DNA of 64,000 bases, from assembly GCA_020050835.1 (NCBI GenBank), contig JAGVKB010000129.1:46882-110881 (forward strand), read 5' to 3'. This stretch comes from Candidatus Obscuribacterales bacterium (lineage in GTDB: Bacteria > Cyanobacteriota > Vampirovibrionia > Obscuribacterales > Obscuribacteraceae). Position numbers and translations under genes: made by a program. Below are positions 54,062 to 63,908 of this stretch, piece by piece (positions within the stretch are counted from its first letter, which is position 1; every line of letters starts with the position of its first letter). The notes beneath the pieces were generated by a model. The model saw only the letters and a program-made list of their open reading frames with translations. It ran no database searches and was not told the origin of the DNA.

Positions 54062-54544
54062 CTAAGATTTTATTACGCAACGCTCTAAATTTCGAAAGAA
54101 TGTAATCCAACCTGGTTCATTCATTGTCTTGAGCGGGTGCACCAGGACGGTTTTCATCCCCGCCCGCTGCCCGCCAAGAACATCCGTCAGCGGGCGATCG
54201 CCAATCACTGCCACCTCAGATGGTTGCAGTTGAAGGATCTCCAGCGCTTGCAGAAATGCTCTTCGCCGCGGCTTTGCGGCTCGACCGATTGTCGGCATAT
54301 TCAGTAGATATCGAGCGTGGTCTATGTAAGGATCTTTTTTGTTGTTGCTGACGATTGCCATCTTAAACATTACTCTTGCTCTGTCCAGCCAAGATTGCAC
54401 CGCGATTGTCAGCTGACCGGAGCGCGGGGCAAGCAGTGTGCTGTCGAGATCAAAGATGACACCTTTGATTCCGTCGGCTTGCAGCTGATCGAGGTCGATG
54501 TCGGTGACGTCGCCGTCAATTAAATAAGTTGGTTTGAGAAGCAT
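54062..54544 (-). CDS. yqeG: YqeG-family HAD-IIIA phosphatase
   Basis: HAD-superfamily phosphatase of 160 residues. Motif I is FDLDSTLLAP with D32 and D34, motif II IVSNNKKD and motifs III/IV K-P then VIGDRPLTDVLGG. YqeG-type proteins are widespread in Firmicutes and Cyanobacteria, often beside ribosome-assembly or shikimate genes. The physiological substrate is unclear; a phosphatidylglycerophosphate phosphatase role has been shown for relatives in plants. Divergent from uppS. Confidence 0.88.
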   Translation of the reverse strand: MLLKPTYLIDGDVTDIDLDQLQADGIKGVIFDLDSTLLAPRSGQLTIAVQSWLDRARVMFKMAIVSNNKKDPYIDHARYLLNMPTIGRAAKPRRRAFLQALEILQLQPSEVAVIGDRPLTDVLGGQRAGMKTVLVHPLKTMNEPGWITFFRNLERCVIKS

Positions 54545-54715
54545 ATCGGCAGTTTTCCAAGTCTTGAACGAGGTCGAAACCTCACGATGTACATGAAAGG
54601 TCTGAGCAAATCTTTATGTAAAGAGACTGTACCAGTTTCTCAAATTTTGGGGCCATCAGTCAAAGCGGGTTAAAATGGCAAATTCTGGCACTGTTGACCT
54701 AGCCGTTCATTCGTA

Positions 54716-55474
54716 ATGGGCATTGTGAAAGCACGAAACAAGCGAGCTGAGCCGAAGCGTCGTGAGCGTGGCGAGGCGTTTCCGGTTAAGCATCTGGCGA
54801 TCATCATGGATGGTAATCGCAGATGGGCTGACAAAAAACATCTTCCCCGCCTGCTTGGTCATCGCGAGGGAGTTAAAACGCTGAAAGAGCTGGTGAAGTA
54901 TGCCGGCCGAGAGGGGCTCAGATACCTGACTGTTTATGCCTTTTCGAGCGAGAATTGGAACCGCTCCAATGATGAAGTCAGTTACCTGATGGAGCTGCTG
55001 GCAGAGGCAATTCGAGACGAGCTCGATGAGCTTCACTCTAACCAGATTCGATTGAGTTTCATCGGCGATCTTTCGGGCATGCCCGTGGCCTTACGCTCCG
55101 AGTTTGACTTGGCGATGGAGCGAACTCGCGACAACGAGCAATTGTCCTTGCAGGTGGCAATCAATTACGGGTCTCGCCTGGAGATTACGGAAGCGGTGCG
55201 CCGGATCGCCGAGGAAGTCAAGGGCGGAAAGCTCTCAATTGCGGCGATCACGGAAGACTTGCTCGGATCCTATCTGTATACCAAGGGTATACCAGACCCG
55301 GATCTCTTGATCAGGACGGGCGGAGAGATGCGACTTTCGAACTATCTGCTCTGGCAGTCAGCCTATACCGAGCTCTATATCACGCCGGTGCTGTGGCCCG
55401 AATTCACGCCCGATCTGCTTGAGGACGCGATGGCGGAATTCGCCTCTCGCCAACGTCGATTCGGTGGCGATTAA
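54716..55474 (+). CDS. uppS: undecaprenyl diphosphate synthase
   Basis: Cis-prenyltransferase that makes the C55 lipid carrier for peptidoglycan and other envelope glycans. The catalytic aspartate D32 lies in IIMDGNRRWA. Other signatures are YAFSSENWNRS, LSLQVAINYGSR, DPDLLIRTGGEMRLSN and LWQSAYTELY. Length 252, with a short basic N-terminal extension of about 24 residues. No cdsA or dxr follows, unlike the frequent operon. Confidence 0.96.
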   Translation: MGIVKARNKRAEPKRRERGEAFPVKHLAIIMDGNRRWADKKHLPRLLGHREGVKTLKELVKYAGREGLRYLTVYAFSSENWNRSNDEVSYLMELLAEAIRDELDELHSNQIRLSFIGDLSGMPVALRSEFDLAMERTRDNEQLSLQVAINYGSRLEITEAVRRIAEEVKGGKLSIAAITEDLLGSYLYTKGIPDPDLLIRTGGEMRLSNYLLWQSAYTELYITPVLWPEFTPDLLEDAMAEFASRQRRFGGD

Positions 55475-55526
55475 GAGAACGTTTGATACCGCCGGATCGG
55501 TCCAGTTTGTAGATACGTCCTCTTAA

Positions 55527-57320
55527 CTATTGCTGCGGGTAGTATCCGCCGACCGGCTGTTGGACTGGCGGTGCATAACCGCCGCCGCCGTAGCCGCCAC
55601 CGTAGGGTTGCTGAACCGGAGCTCCGCCTGAGATCTGCAAGGATTCGTCAAGCTTGATTGGCAGCGCTGTGCCCGCCTTGATCTTGACTTCTCCACCCTT
55701 TCGGTAGGCTGCCGCTCCCAATCCGACGACACCACCCATTGCTGATCCAAACGCTGCGCCCATCCCGGTCGACATGCCGACGCTGCCGCGCGAAAGCCCG
55801 CCGGTAATTGCGCCCAGACCGGTACCTAACGCGGCGCCGCCGGCGGCGCCGACTCCGGTTGTCAGTAAGCCTTTGCCGACTCGGCCGCCGGTGGTTCCGC
55901 CGACCAAGCTGATCTGATTTTGATCGAGACTGGCAGACAAGGGAAAACGCCTTCCGTCCGGGGTCTCAATCGAAGTGAATCGAACATCGATCCTTCCGTT
56001 GGCGCCAAATTTGAAGTGCTTGGCCGATACAACGTTGGTAACGTTGCCGACTACTCGGCTGCCGGCTGGAACTACTTCTCGCCCGTTGGCGTAAAGTGGT
56101 TCGCTTAAGGTAGCGGAAACTTGCTCGCCAGGCTGGGTTGAGCCGGAGTCCAGCGTGTTGATGATTGAGGCATGAAATTGTGTGCCGGCGGAAACTACCG
56201 CCACGCTGCCCTGCAGGTAGCCGTTGGGCGGCGGATAGCCGCCGCCACCATATTGTCCGGGCTGAGCATAGCCGCCATAGCCGCCGCCTTGTGGCGGTGC
56301 GTAACCACCGCCGCCGCCACCGCCATAACCTTGTGATTGCCCGCCGTAACCTTGGTTCGGATATTGTTGCTGAACTTGACCTTGATACTGCTGCTGGGGA
56401 TAACCGCCCGGCGCTGGATAAGCTCCGCCGTATCCCTGTGCCATCGCCGGTTGCCCGAATTGGGGCGCGAAGCTGCCTTGCATATTCGGATAACCCAGGG
56501 GAGCACTAAATGGTGGTTGAGCGGCCATTTGCGGCTGTTGCGGCAGCGCTTGCGGCGGCATGGCGGCTGGTTGGCCGAGCGTCGGAGTCTGGGCAATGAG
56601 CGGTTGCTGATTGTTAGGAGGCTGAGTCGCTGATAGCGGTGGCAGTCCGGCTTCCGCGCGGCTGACAGCCTCGGCGATTGATTTCTTTGATTTGTATTCA
56701 TCCAACGAGTATAAGAGTGCCGCAGTGTCTGCTCGGCTGGCGAGCGTCGCTGCATTGATGGAGTTTTGCTGCGGATGATTGACTAAAATGCCCGCCAATG
56801 AAGCTTTAGCCACTCCGGCCCGCGCCCATGCCGGTACTTTCGATCCGTCTTTGAATTTGGCCAGTTCGGTCGAAATAGTCTGCTCATCTGGATCTGGACC
56901 AGAAAGTGTGCGAGCGATGATTGTGATCACTTCGCCTTTCTGAATGAATTGATTTGGCCTGAAGCCGTCAGAATAGCCGGCAATGTAATTGTTTTGCTTT
57001 ACCTGCTCGACCGCTTTGTAGTACCACTCGTCCGGCTTGACATCGCTGAAGCTGGGTGTTTGAGGCACTGCTTGGTCTTTGATGCCGAGCGTGTATACCA
57101 GCCAATACGAAAGCACCGCTCTGGTCACCGGATCGTCCGGTCTGAACTTTCCATCTTTTGCAACCGGGATGACGCCCTCGTCTGAAAGTTGATTGACGTA
57201 GCGCTCCGCCCAGTTGCCGGGCATGTCAATGTAACGTGCAGCTTGCACCTCGGTGGGAAAGAAAAGGCTCAAGTTCGTTATGACTGTTAGCGTTAGGGCT
57301 TTTGCCCACACTCTGCGCAT
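55527..57320 (-). CDS. SLH-domain surface protein with TrbI/VirB10-like C-terminal domain
   Basis: A 597-residue exported protein. The signal peptide (AKALTLTVITNLSLFFPTEV) is followed by three SLH-like units (residues about 30-210; NWAERYVNQLSDEGVIPVA, WYYKAVEQVKQNNYIAGY). A Gln/Pro/Gly/Tyr-rich linker of about 170 residues comes next, then a beta-rich domain resembling TrbI/VirB10 (AGTQFHASIINTLDSG, VVPAGSRVVGNV, RRFPLSAS), and a glycine-zipper stretch. SLH domains bind the cell wall. GAGGGA precedes the ATG at 57320; an upstream frame to 57446 lacks support. Confidence 0.75.
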   Translation of the reverse strand: MRRVWAKALTLTVITNLSLFFPTEVQAARYIDMPGNWAERYVNQLSDEGVIPVAKDGKFRPDDPVTRAVLSYWLVYTLGIKDQAVPQTPSFSDVKPDEWYYKAVEQVKQNNYIAGYSDGFRPNQFIQKGEVITIIARTLSGPDPDEQTISTELAKFKDGSKVPAWARAGVAKASLAGILVNHPQQNSINAATLASRADTAALLYSLDEYKSKKSIAEAVSRAEAGLPPLSATQPPNNQQPLIAQTPTLGQPAAMPPQALPQQPQMAAQPPFSAPLGYPNMQGSFAPQFGQPAMAQGYGGAYPAPGGYPQQQYQGQVQQQYPNQGYGGQSQGYGGGGGGGYAPPQGGGYGGYAQPGQYGGGGYPPPNGYLQGSVAVVSAGTQFHASIINTLDSGSTQPGEQVSATLSEPLYANGREVVPAGSRVVGNVTNVVSAKHFKFGANGRIDVRFTSIETPDGRRFPLSASLDQNQISLVGGTTGGRVGKGLLTTGVGAAGGAALGTGLGAITGGLSRGSVGMSTGMGAAFGSAMGGVVGLGAAAYRKGGEVKIKAGTALPIKLDESLQISGGAPVQQPYGGGYGGGGYAPPVQQPVGGYYPQQ

Positions 57321-57500
57321 CGCTTCTTCCCTCGTAAACTGTCGACAAAGCCGCATAGAATAACCAATTACTTTACATGATCCCGCCTGGGTCCAATAAT
57401 ACCTTAAGTATAATTGGATGTCATGAGCGTAAATTGAGCGTTTCAAATTCGCCGATTAAAGCTATGCAATCAGCCAGTTTTGCCTGGTTCAGAAAAGTAA

Positions 57501-57875
57501 CTAGGAGATCATTGAGGCGAGTGTAGAACCTTGCTCTTCCACAGATCTGATCAGTCCCTCAAGGTTGATTCGTTGATTCTTCGCCGTTAGCACAACCAGG
57601 TAATGACCACCAACTTGATAGAAATGCAATATGCCTTGGTCGGTCAGCAGTGTCATCTGTACTAGATTGCCCCGATTCATGCGCTGAATCGATACATCGT
57701 TGTTCGAAAACAGGGTGGCGCTCAATGCCCCGAGCGTGGCGATGTCTATCTCGGCAGGCAGTGATGACGACACGACACCACCATCCGGACTGACCAGTAG
57801 GCATCCCAGGATGCCATGCTTGCCGTTCAATGTTGTAAGGAGTCCTTGTATCTGTCCGGCGTTAGCAGGTGCCAT
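57501..57875 (-). CDS. Roadblock/LC7-domain protein (MglB-like)
   Basis: A single Roadblock/LC7 domain in 124 residues. The pattern HGILGCLLVSPDGGVVSSS followed by an inner helix (IATLGALSATLFSN) and FYQVGGHYLVVLT is characteristic. Such proteins regulate MglA-type GTPases, acting as GAP or nucleotide-state effectors. The MglA-like gene at 4076-4654 is over 50 kb away. It is on the same strand as the OB-like secreted protein gene, 70 bases upstream of it, and the SLH gene downstream. Partner assignment is inferred. Confidence 0.83.
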   Translation of the reverse strand: MAPANAGQIQGLLTTLNGKHGILGCLLVSPDGGVVSSSLPAEIDIATLGALSATLFSNNDVSIQRMNRGNLVQMTLLTDQGILHFYQVGGHYLVVLTAKNQRINLEGLIRSVEEQGSTLASMIS

Positions 57876-57945
57876 TCAATCTCTCTCCCGAATCATCTGG
57901 CTGTTCCAATTTGAGAAAGCTAACATAGCTTGGGGGCAATGAACA

Positions 57946-58710
57946 CTACTTTGCTTCTGTTGAGTCAGGTTTGTCAGGCTTGGCGGGACTTCCGGGTTTG
58001 TCTGATGACGATTTGGAATCACCTGATTTTGAGTCGGACGATTTATCGTCTTTGGATTTGTCGTCCTTGGATTTATCGTCTTTGTCGCCGGCTGAAGCTG
58101 ACTTCTTATCTTTGTCTTTGTCTTTGTCGTCTGAGGAACCGCCAATCTTCTTCAGTTTGAATACTTCTACCCAGGGATCGTCAAGTGCTGTGCTAAACAC
58201 CTTGCCGACCATCTCTACCTGGTCGCCGTCTTTGAGAGTGGCGAAAACTCCAGCTTCTGAATCCTTCTCCTTGGGAATCATAATCGCCAATTTCAGCTCT
58301 GAGAGCGGAATATGTCCATTCGGTTTCAGGATAAGAAAGGAAAGGTGGGTTTTCGAGGAGCGAAAGGCTGGTTTGTAGTCGAGAGCCAAATTGCTCCATG
58401 CAAAGAAGTTGGCATTGAGTTTGACGTTCTTGCCAAGATACTCTTGCGGCTTGTTGACCAGGTCTTCCGGGGAAGCGGTAATGACATTTTCCAACACCGG
58501 CTCGGGCTTCGTTTCAGCTTTCTTAGCAGTGCTTGCTGACGGCTTATCCTTGTCTTGATCTTTGTCCGCATCGGTGCTGGGATGCGTCGATGCAGGCTTG
58601 GACGGTGCTCCTTTCGGTGCTGCCTGAGCTGCCGTCGAAACGGTAGTTGCGACTAATAGGGAAGCCAGAAGCAACCGACGTGAACTTGGTGAGCTGAGCC
58701 AAGAAAGCAT
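57946..58710 (-). CDS. exported protein with OB-like domain and Asp/Lys/Ser-rich tail
   Basis: A 254-residue exported protein from the ATG at 58710; the frame is open to 58767. The signal peptide contains LLLASLLVATTVSTAAQA. A central beta-rich domain (NKPQEYLGKNVKLNANFFAW, GDQVEMVGKVFSTALDDPWV) resembles nucleic-acid-binding OB-like (tRNA_anti-like) folds often found in secreted proteins. Both flanks are low-complexity; the tail is a near-repeat of KDDKS units encoded at 58000-58130. The function is unknown. Confidence 0.65.
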   Translation of the reverse strand: MLSWLSSPSSRRLLLASLLVATTVSTAAQAAPKGAPSKPASTHPSTDADKDQDKDKPSASTAKKAETKPEPVLENVITASPEDLVNKPQEYLGKNVKLNANFFAWSNLALDYKPAFRSSKTHLSFLILKPNGHIPLSELKLAIMIPKEKDSEAGVFATLKDGDQVEMVGKVFSTALDDPWVEVFKLKKIGGSSDDKDKDKDKKSASAGDKDDKSKDDKSKDDKSSDSKSGDSKSSSDKPGSPAKPDKPDSTEAK

Positions 58711-58859
58711 GAGACCGAATCTCCAGTTAGACAGGCAGAGCCTGTACTTGTGCGATTGAGTCCTCATATTACCAGAAGCTTAATCGCCGCGCCCGGGCGA
58801 AGGCGATATTATTTGACTTGCTTCTTTATGCAGCAAAAACTGTCGCCTGGAGACCGCCG

Positions 58860-61502
58860 ATGACAGATAAGGAACCGCCAGATTCCGGTGTTCAGCTTTC
58901 GCCGATGATGCGGCAATTTTGGGACGTCAAGACGCAATATCCAGATGCGTTGTTGTTCTTTCGCGTCGGCGACTTTTATGAATTGTTCGATGCGGACGCT
59001 CAGGTGGCTGCTCGAGAGCTGGACATCACACTTACCGGTAGACCCGAGCCGAGCTATCAAGGTGGACGAGTGCCGATGGCCGGAGTGCCTTATCGGGCTG
59101 CCGAAGTATATCTTTCAAAATTGATCGCCAGGGGGTATTCGGTAGCGATCTGCGAGCAGGTGGGAGTAGTCGGAGCCGGGCGCGGGCCGATCGAACGGCA
59201 GGTTACACGAGTTCTGACGCCGGGAACCGTGCTGGAGTCGACTTATCTTCCCAGTCGAGAAAACAATTATCTGCTGTCAATCTTGCGCGGCGGCGGGGAT
59301 GGGCTCTGGGGGTTGGCTTATGTCGATGCTGCCTGCGGTGAATTCTCCGTAACTCAATTGACCGAGCAGCAGCTGGTGCTGGAAGTCGGGCGATTGAATC
59401 CGCGGGAGATCTTGGCTGCGAAGCGGACTCAGCGTCTTCTGCCCGGGCAGGTGGTACCGCAGGAGGTGCTTGATCTGCCTGAGGAGGTAAAGGGGCGCTA
59501 TCGTGTTACCGGAAGACCGGCGATGTTTTTCCAGTTCGAGCCGTCTCAGCGCCGAATCATGCAACTGTTCGGGGTGTCGACTCTCGAAGGCTTCGGTTGC
59601 GACTCCATGCCGCTTGCGGTTGGCGCCGCCGGCGCCGTTGTGGAGTATCTGGAGAAAACACAAGGTGCATTGATGCCCAAATTTTCCGGCATCTCCACTT
59701 ATTGTGTCGATGGACATCTGGTCCTGGATCCCAATACTCGCAAGAATCTCGAGCTTACCGAAACTTCGCGCGATCGCAGCTTCGAAGGAAGTTTACTCTG
59801 GGCGCTCGATCAGACAAAGACGGGAATGGGCAGTCGCAGTTTGAGAAAGTGGTTGCTAAAGCCACTATATTCAGTGCCAGAGATCAAAGAGAGGCAGGAT
59901 GCGGTCGGCGAGTTGGTCGAGGATCTCGAATTGAGGCAATCGATCTCCAGGTCGCTGGCGCAACTGTGCGATCTCGAGCGTTTGGGAGTGAAGCTTTCTT
60001 CGGGCACAATTCTTCCCAAAGAGCTGGTGTCGGTTGGCCTCTCTCTGTCCGATTTGCCGGTGCTGGCTGCTTGTCTGCAAAATCGAAAGAGTCGCTATCT
60101 TTCAGAGCTCGGCTGTCTTCCGGCTATCTTGACCGAGCTCAAAGAGAGAATCTCCAATTCCTTGCAGGACGACGCGCCGAGAGAGTTGACCGATGGCGGC
60201 ATTTTTAAAACCGGTTACTCCAGCGAGCTGGACGAGGTGCGGGAGCTGCTCGGTGGCGGCAAGCAGTGGGTCGAGCAGTATCAAAAGAAAGAGCAGGAAC
60301 GAACCGGCATTCGGTCTTTGCGCGTCAACTTCAACCATACGTTTGGTTACTACATAGAAGTGACGCATGCTAATAAGGATGCCGTCCCGGCCGAGTACAT
60401 ACGAAAGCAGACGCTGACTAACGCTGAGCGCTTCATCACGCCAGAGCTCAAGGAGTACGAGGCGAAGATACTCAATGCTGAGAAAAATCAAGGAGATATG
60501 GAGTACAAGCTCTTTTTGCAATTGAGAAAAGAGCTAATGGAATGCGGAGCTCAGGTTTGTCTCGTGGCGCAACGATTGGCTGCGCTCGATGCGATTCTGT
60601 CCTTGGCCGAAGTAGCGGTCGACCGACGCTATGTGCGGCCGGTCGTTGATGAATCGCTCGACCTGGAGATTAAGAACGGGCGTCATCCTGTTTTGGAAAA
60701 GATTCTGCCGATGGGCCGTTATGTGTCAAACGACACGCTCCTTTGTGGAAACAGCGATGCAAATCAGCTGGTGATTCTAACCGGGCCCAACATGTCGGGA
60801 AAGTCGAGCTTCTTGCGGCAGGTGGCCTTAATCGTCTTACTTGCTCAAATTGGTAGCTACGTGCCGGCGGATTCCGCGACGGTCGGACTTGTAGACCGCA
60901 TTTTTACTCGGATCGGCGCGGTCGATGATCTCACGCAGGGGCAGTCGACCTTTCTGGTCGAGATGAGTGAAACGACGCAGTGTTGCCTTTCGGCTACTAC
61001 GCGCTCGCTCGTTTTGCTTGACGAGGTCGGTCGCGGTACCAGCACATATGACGGCGTCGCCATCGCCTGGTCAGTCTCGGAGTATCTTGCTCAGCAGGTA
61101 AGGGCTCGCACTATCTTCGCTACTCACTACCATGAACTCAACGGCTTGGCTAATTTCTTTCCGCAGATCGCCAACTTTCAAGTGCTTGTGCGCGAGTGCG
61201 GCGATCATGTCGAATTCATCCGCAGCGTGGTTCCGGGCGGCGCCAGCAGAAGCTTCGGCATTCAAGTTGCTCGCATGGCTGGGCTTCCGTCGTCGGTAAT
61301 TGAGCGTGCTCAACTGCTCATGGGCCAGATGGAGCGACGCAGCGCCGCTAGTAAAATTCTCGATGGTCCGAAGTTTCGCACCATTTCGATGGATGAAGTG
61401 ATGCAATTGTCCTTGTTTAAGGAAGAGCAAGAAGATGGCTCTGCAAGCCAGATTGCCGGCGGAGGCAAATCGAATGTGGTGGCAAACTCAATAAAAGGCT
61501 AG
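58860..61502 (+). CDS. mutS: DNA mismatch repair protein MutS
   Basis: Mismatch-recognition ATPase of 880 residues. The mismatch-binding F-x-E is in LLFFRVGDFYELF near residue 35. Walker A GPNMSGKSS is at about 642-650, with DEVGRGTSTYDG and THYHEL further on. The ATG at 58860 follows TGGAGA; the longer frame from 58818 adds 14 residues without support. A C-terminal extension after the ATPase is typical of MutS1. Three bases after its stop codon the next TPR gene begins, so they form an operon. Confidence 0.96.
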   Translation: MTDKEPPDSGVQLSPMMRQFWDVKTQYPDALLFFRVGDFYELFDADAQVAARELDITLTGRPEPSYQGGRVPMAGVPYRAAEVYLSKLIARGYSVAICEQVGVVGAGRGPIERQVTRVLTPGTVLESTYLPSRENNYLLSILRGGGDGLWGLAYVDAACGEFSVTQLTEQQLVLEVGRLNPREILAAKRTQRLLPGQVVPQEVLDLPEEVKGRYRVTGRPAMFFQFEPSQRRIMQLFGVSTLEGFGCDSMPLAVGAAGAVVEYLEKTQGALMPKFSGISTYCVDGHLVLDPNTRKNLELTETSRDRSFEGSLLWALDQTKTGMGSRSLRKWLLKPLYSVPEIKERQDAVGELVEDLELRQSISRSLAQLCDLERLGVKLSSGTILPKELVSVGLSLSDLPVLAACLQNRKSRYLSELGCLPAILTELKERISNSLQDDAPRELTDGGIFKTGYSSELDEVRELLGGGKQWVEQYQKKEQERTGIRSLRVNFNHTFGYYIEVTHANKDAVPAEYIRKQTLTNAERFITPELKEYEAKILNAEKNQGDMEYKLFLQLRKELMECGAQVCLVAQRLAALDAILSLAEVAVDRRYVRPVVDESLDLEIKNGRHPVLEKILPMGRYVSNDTLLCGNSDANQLVILTGPNMSGKSSFLRQVALIVLLAQIGSYVPADSATVGLVDRIFTRIGAVDDLTQGQSTFLVEMSETTQCCLSATTRSLVLLDEVGRGTSTYDGVAIAWSVSEYLAQQVRARTIFATHYHELNGLANFFPQIANFQVLVRECGDHVEFIRSVVPGGASRSFGIQVARMAGLPSSVIERAQLLMGQMERRSAASKILDGPKFRTISMDEVMQLSLFKEEQEDGSASQIAGGGKSNVVANSIKG

Positions 61503-61505
61503 GCG

Positions 61506-63908
61506 ATGTTCACAACAATCAAGATGGACAGTGAGAGTTTCGTTCCAAGCGCTGGAGAGCGGGCAAAGAGCAGGCGATGGTATCAGCCGGCGATCCTTGT
61601 ATCGACCGCTCTTTTCCTGGCGATCAACGGCAGTGTGCTGGGTGGTGTTACAGGCGGTGCGTCAGCCGTCCAGGCCGCTACCGGTAAGTCGGCTTCGGCA
61701 ATCGGGCTGGATGCTAGGACTGTCCAGCTGGTCAACAGAGGCGAGTGGAAGGAAGTTATAAGCCGGCTCGAGTCGCTTACCGGTTCCGAAACGGAGCCGA
61801 GCCGGATGGATGGCTGGTTAGCCTTCGCCTACCTCTTTCAAGGGCAGTGCAAGGAATGCAAATCGTTTGCTGAAAAGGTAGCCGAGTACAAGGGTACAGC
61901 CGGAGATCAAGTAGCCGCGCAAGCGGTGCAATGCTTCAGTCAGATCTGCGACGGTAAGCTGGAGGATGCCCAGAAGACTCTCGAGAAACTCGGACAGGAT
62001 AATCAAAACGACGTGCTGGTGAACTTTGCGCTGGCGGCTGTGGCCGGCAAGCGGGGGCAGGCTGCGGCTGCAATCGGCTATTGCCAGAAGGCGGTGGTGG
62101 CTGCCCCGGATTTCGCCTGGGGTTACCGGACGCTCGGTTTCATTGAAGATCGCTGGTTGAAGGACATGACAAAGGCTGAATCCGATTACGAGCAAGCGCT
62201 TGCAATCGAGCCAAACTTTCCGGAAGCGCGAGATCTTTTGGTCGACGTTCGGCTGGTGAAGAACAATTTCGATGGAGCTGTCGATGCGGCTCAAGCTGGT
62301 ATAAAGCTCAATCCGCGCGATGCGAAAAGCTACTATCGCCTGGCGCAAATTTATATTCAACAATGGCGCTTGAGAGAAGCTCTGCAGCAGCTTAAGAAGG
62401 CGATCGCTCTCAATAGCAAGGAGGCGAAGTATCATCGCACCAGAGCAACGATTTTGCGCTATCAGGGGCAGCTCGGCGAAGCATTGAAGGAGCAGCAGTC
62501 AGCAGTAGAGCTCAGTAAAGATAAAGCATTCGAGTTGGTGGAGATGGCTTCCTTGAACATGATGGCCGGAAACACTAACCGGGCAGCTGACAATCTAAGT
62601 GATGCTCTCAAACTTGATGCCGACAATGCTGCCGCTCATCAAAAACTGGTGCAACTCTTGACTCAAGAAAAGAGATATGACGATCTGGTCGCAGAATTCA
62701 AACGGTCGGTCGAGCGAAGGCCAAAGGATGCGTCACTCCATCTCGGCTTGGCTCGCGCGCTGAAGAACTCGGGCAAGGCGGAGCAAGCGACAGCGGAATT
62801 GAAAGAAGCAGCTAATCTTGATCCCAAAGATCCGATTCCCCACCGAGAGATCGGCTCGATTCTCATAGCGCAGAGAGATTATGGTGCAGCTGCCAAAGAG
62901 TATACTCGCGCCTTGAATATCAATCCGAGCTCGGTGGAAGATCTTGTTTCGCTTGGTTATTGCTATGCTCAAAACGAGGACTATCTGCAAGCCGAAGCAG
63001 CGCTCGTGACGGGAATCGCATTGCAGCAGCTTTCCGGACAGCAATCATCGGTTGGCCATCTGGATCTCATGCGCTCGCTGGCGGCGTTGCTGCTGGAAGA
63101 AGGACGCTATGCTGATGCGGCCTCGCAGTTGGAGGCTGTCTGTGCCTCGGCGAAAGGGTCGGCAAACAGCGGCTCGGATCAATTCATGCTGGCTGAAGCC
63201 AAGGCGCTCAGAGACCGTACCGATACTGCCGCCAGAGATCTGGTGGCAGCCTTTGAAAAGCTGTCTGACGCTCAAAAGAGCGAGCAGCGGTATGCGCTGA
63301 TTGAAAGCTTGTTGACGGCCGAAAAATATGATTCGGCAGTCGAGCAGTTAGCTAAGATTCCGGACAAAGATGGAAAGCCGGACGTTCAGGTGCTCGTGCT
63401 TAACTCGCGGGCGTGGCAGGGCAAGAACGATCTCGAAAAGGCCTTGAAGTTTGCAACGCAAGCAGTCGAAGTCAAAGCTGCCGAAGTAGACAAACAATGT
63501 GCAGCGCAGAGTCAACTGGCGCGTATCTTATTACTGAAGGGCGATCTTCAAGCGGCGGAGTCTGCTGCTAAAAAGGGCATGGAGCTCGGTCCGAAGTCAT
63601 ACGAAGCTTATGAAGTTGCCGGCCGAGCGGCCTTGTTGAAGTCAGACAACGACCAAGCTTTGGCTGCCGGCAAGAAAGCTCTGGAGATTAACCCTTATTT
63701 TGCCAGCGCTTATCTGTTGGTCGGTGACGCTCGGGGCGCTTCCGGCAACTGGAAAGAGGCGGCCGATAGTTATAAGAAGGCAGCGGAGCTTTATCCAGGT
63801 TGGCTTGCCACGCATAAATCTCTGCTCAATGCGTACGAAAGGCAATCGCTCAAGGATGAGGCTCGAAAGGTCTCAGAGCAGATCGAGCAGATCGAGAAGC
63901 GCAATTAG
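61506..63908 (+). CDS. exported tetratricopeptide-repeat protein
   Basis: An 800-residue protein with a hydrophobic export signal (AILVSTALFLAINGSVLGGV) after a 30-residue cytoplasmic-type basic head. At least 14 TPR-like helix pairs follow, for example AKSYYRLAQIYIQQWRLREA and AYRTLGFIED-type units. No catalytic domain is seen. It starts three bases after the mutS stop, either at ATG 61506 or ATG 61524. The close spacing suggests co-transcription, though no shared function with mismatch repair is expected. Similar in architecture to the protein at 8752-10875. Confidence 0.82.
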   Translation: MFTTIKMDSESFVPSAGERAKSRRWYQPAILVSTALFLAINGSVLGGVTGGASAVQAATGKSASAIGLDARTVQLVNRGEWKEVISRLESLTGSETEPSRMDGWLAFAYLFQGQCKECKSFAEKVAEYKGTAGDQVAAQAVQCFSQICDGKLEDAQKTLEKLGQDNQNDVLVNFALAAVAGKRGQAAAAIGYCQKAVVAAPDFAWGYRTLGFIEDRWLKDMTKAESDYEQALAIEPNFPEARDLLVDVRLVKNNFDGAVDAAQAGIKLNPRDAKSYYRLAQIYIQQWRLREALQQLKKAIALNSKEAKYHRTRATILRYQGQLGEALKEQQSAVELSKDKAFELVEMASLNMMAGNTNRAADNLSDALKLDADNAAAHQKLVQLLTQEKRYDDLVAEFKRSVERRPKDASLHLGLARALKNSGKAEQATAELKEAANLDPKDPIPHREIGSILIAQRDYGAAAKEYTRALNINPSSVEDLVSLGYCYAQNEDYLQAEAALVTGIALQQLSGQQSSVGHLDLMRSLAALLLEEGRYADAASQLEAVCASAKGSANSGSDQFMLAEAKALRDRTDTAARDLVAAFEKLSDAQKSEQRYALIESLLTAEKYDSAVEQLAKIPDKDGKPDVQVLVLNSRAWQGKNDLEKALKFATQAVEVKAAEVDKQCAAQSQLARILLLKGDLQAAESAAKKGMELGPKSYEAYEVAGRAALLKSDNDQALAAGKKALEINPYFASAYLLVGDARGASGNWKEAADSYKKAAELYPGWLATHKSLLNAYERQSLKDEARKVSEQIEQIEKRN

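Noticed and set aside
56225..56405. Repetitive GCC/GCCACC-rich tract
   Set aside because: It encodes the Gly/Tyr/Pro/Gln-rich linker of the SLH protein; no independent repeat element is needed.
58000..58130. Short direct repeats that resemble a CRISPR-like or tandem array
   Set aside because: They are in-frame Asp/Lys/Ser codons of a low-complexity tail, with irregular units and no spacer-repeat structure.
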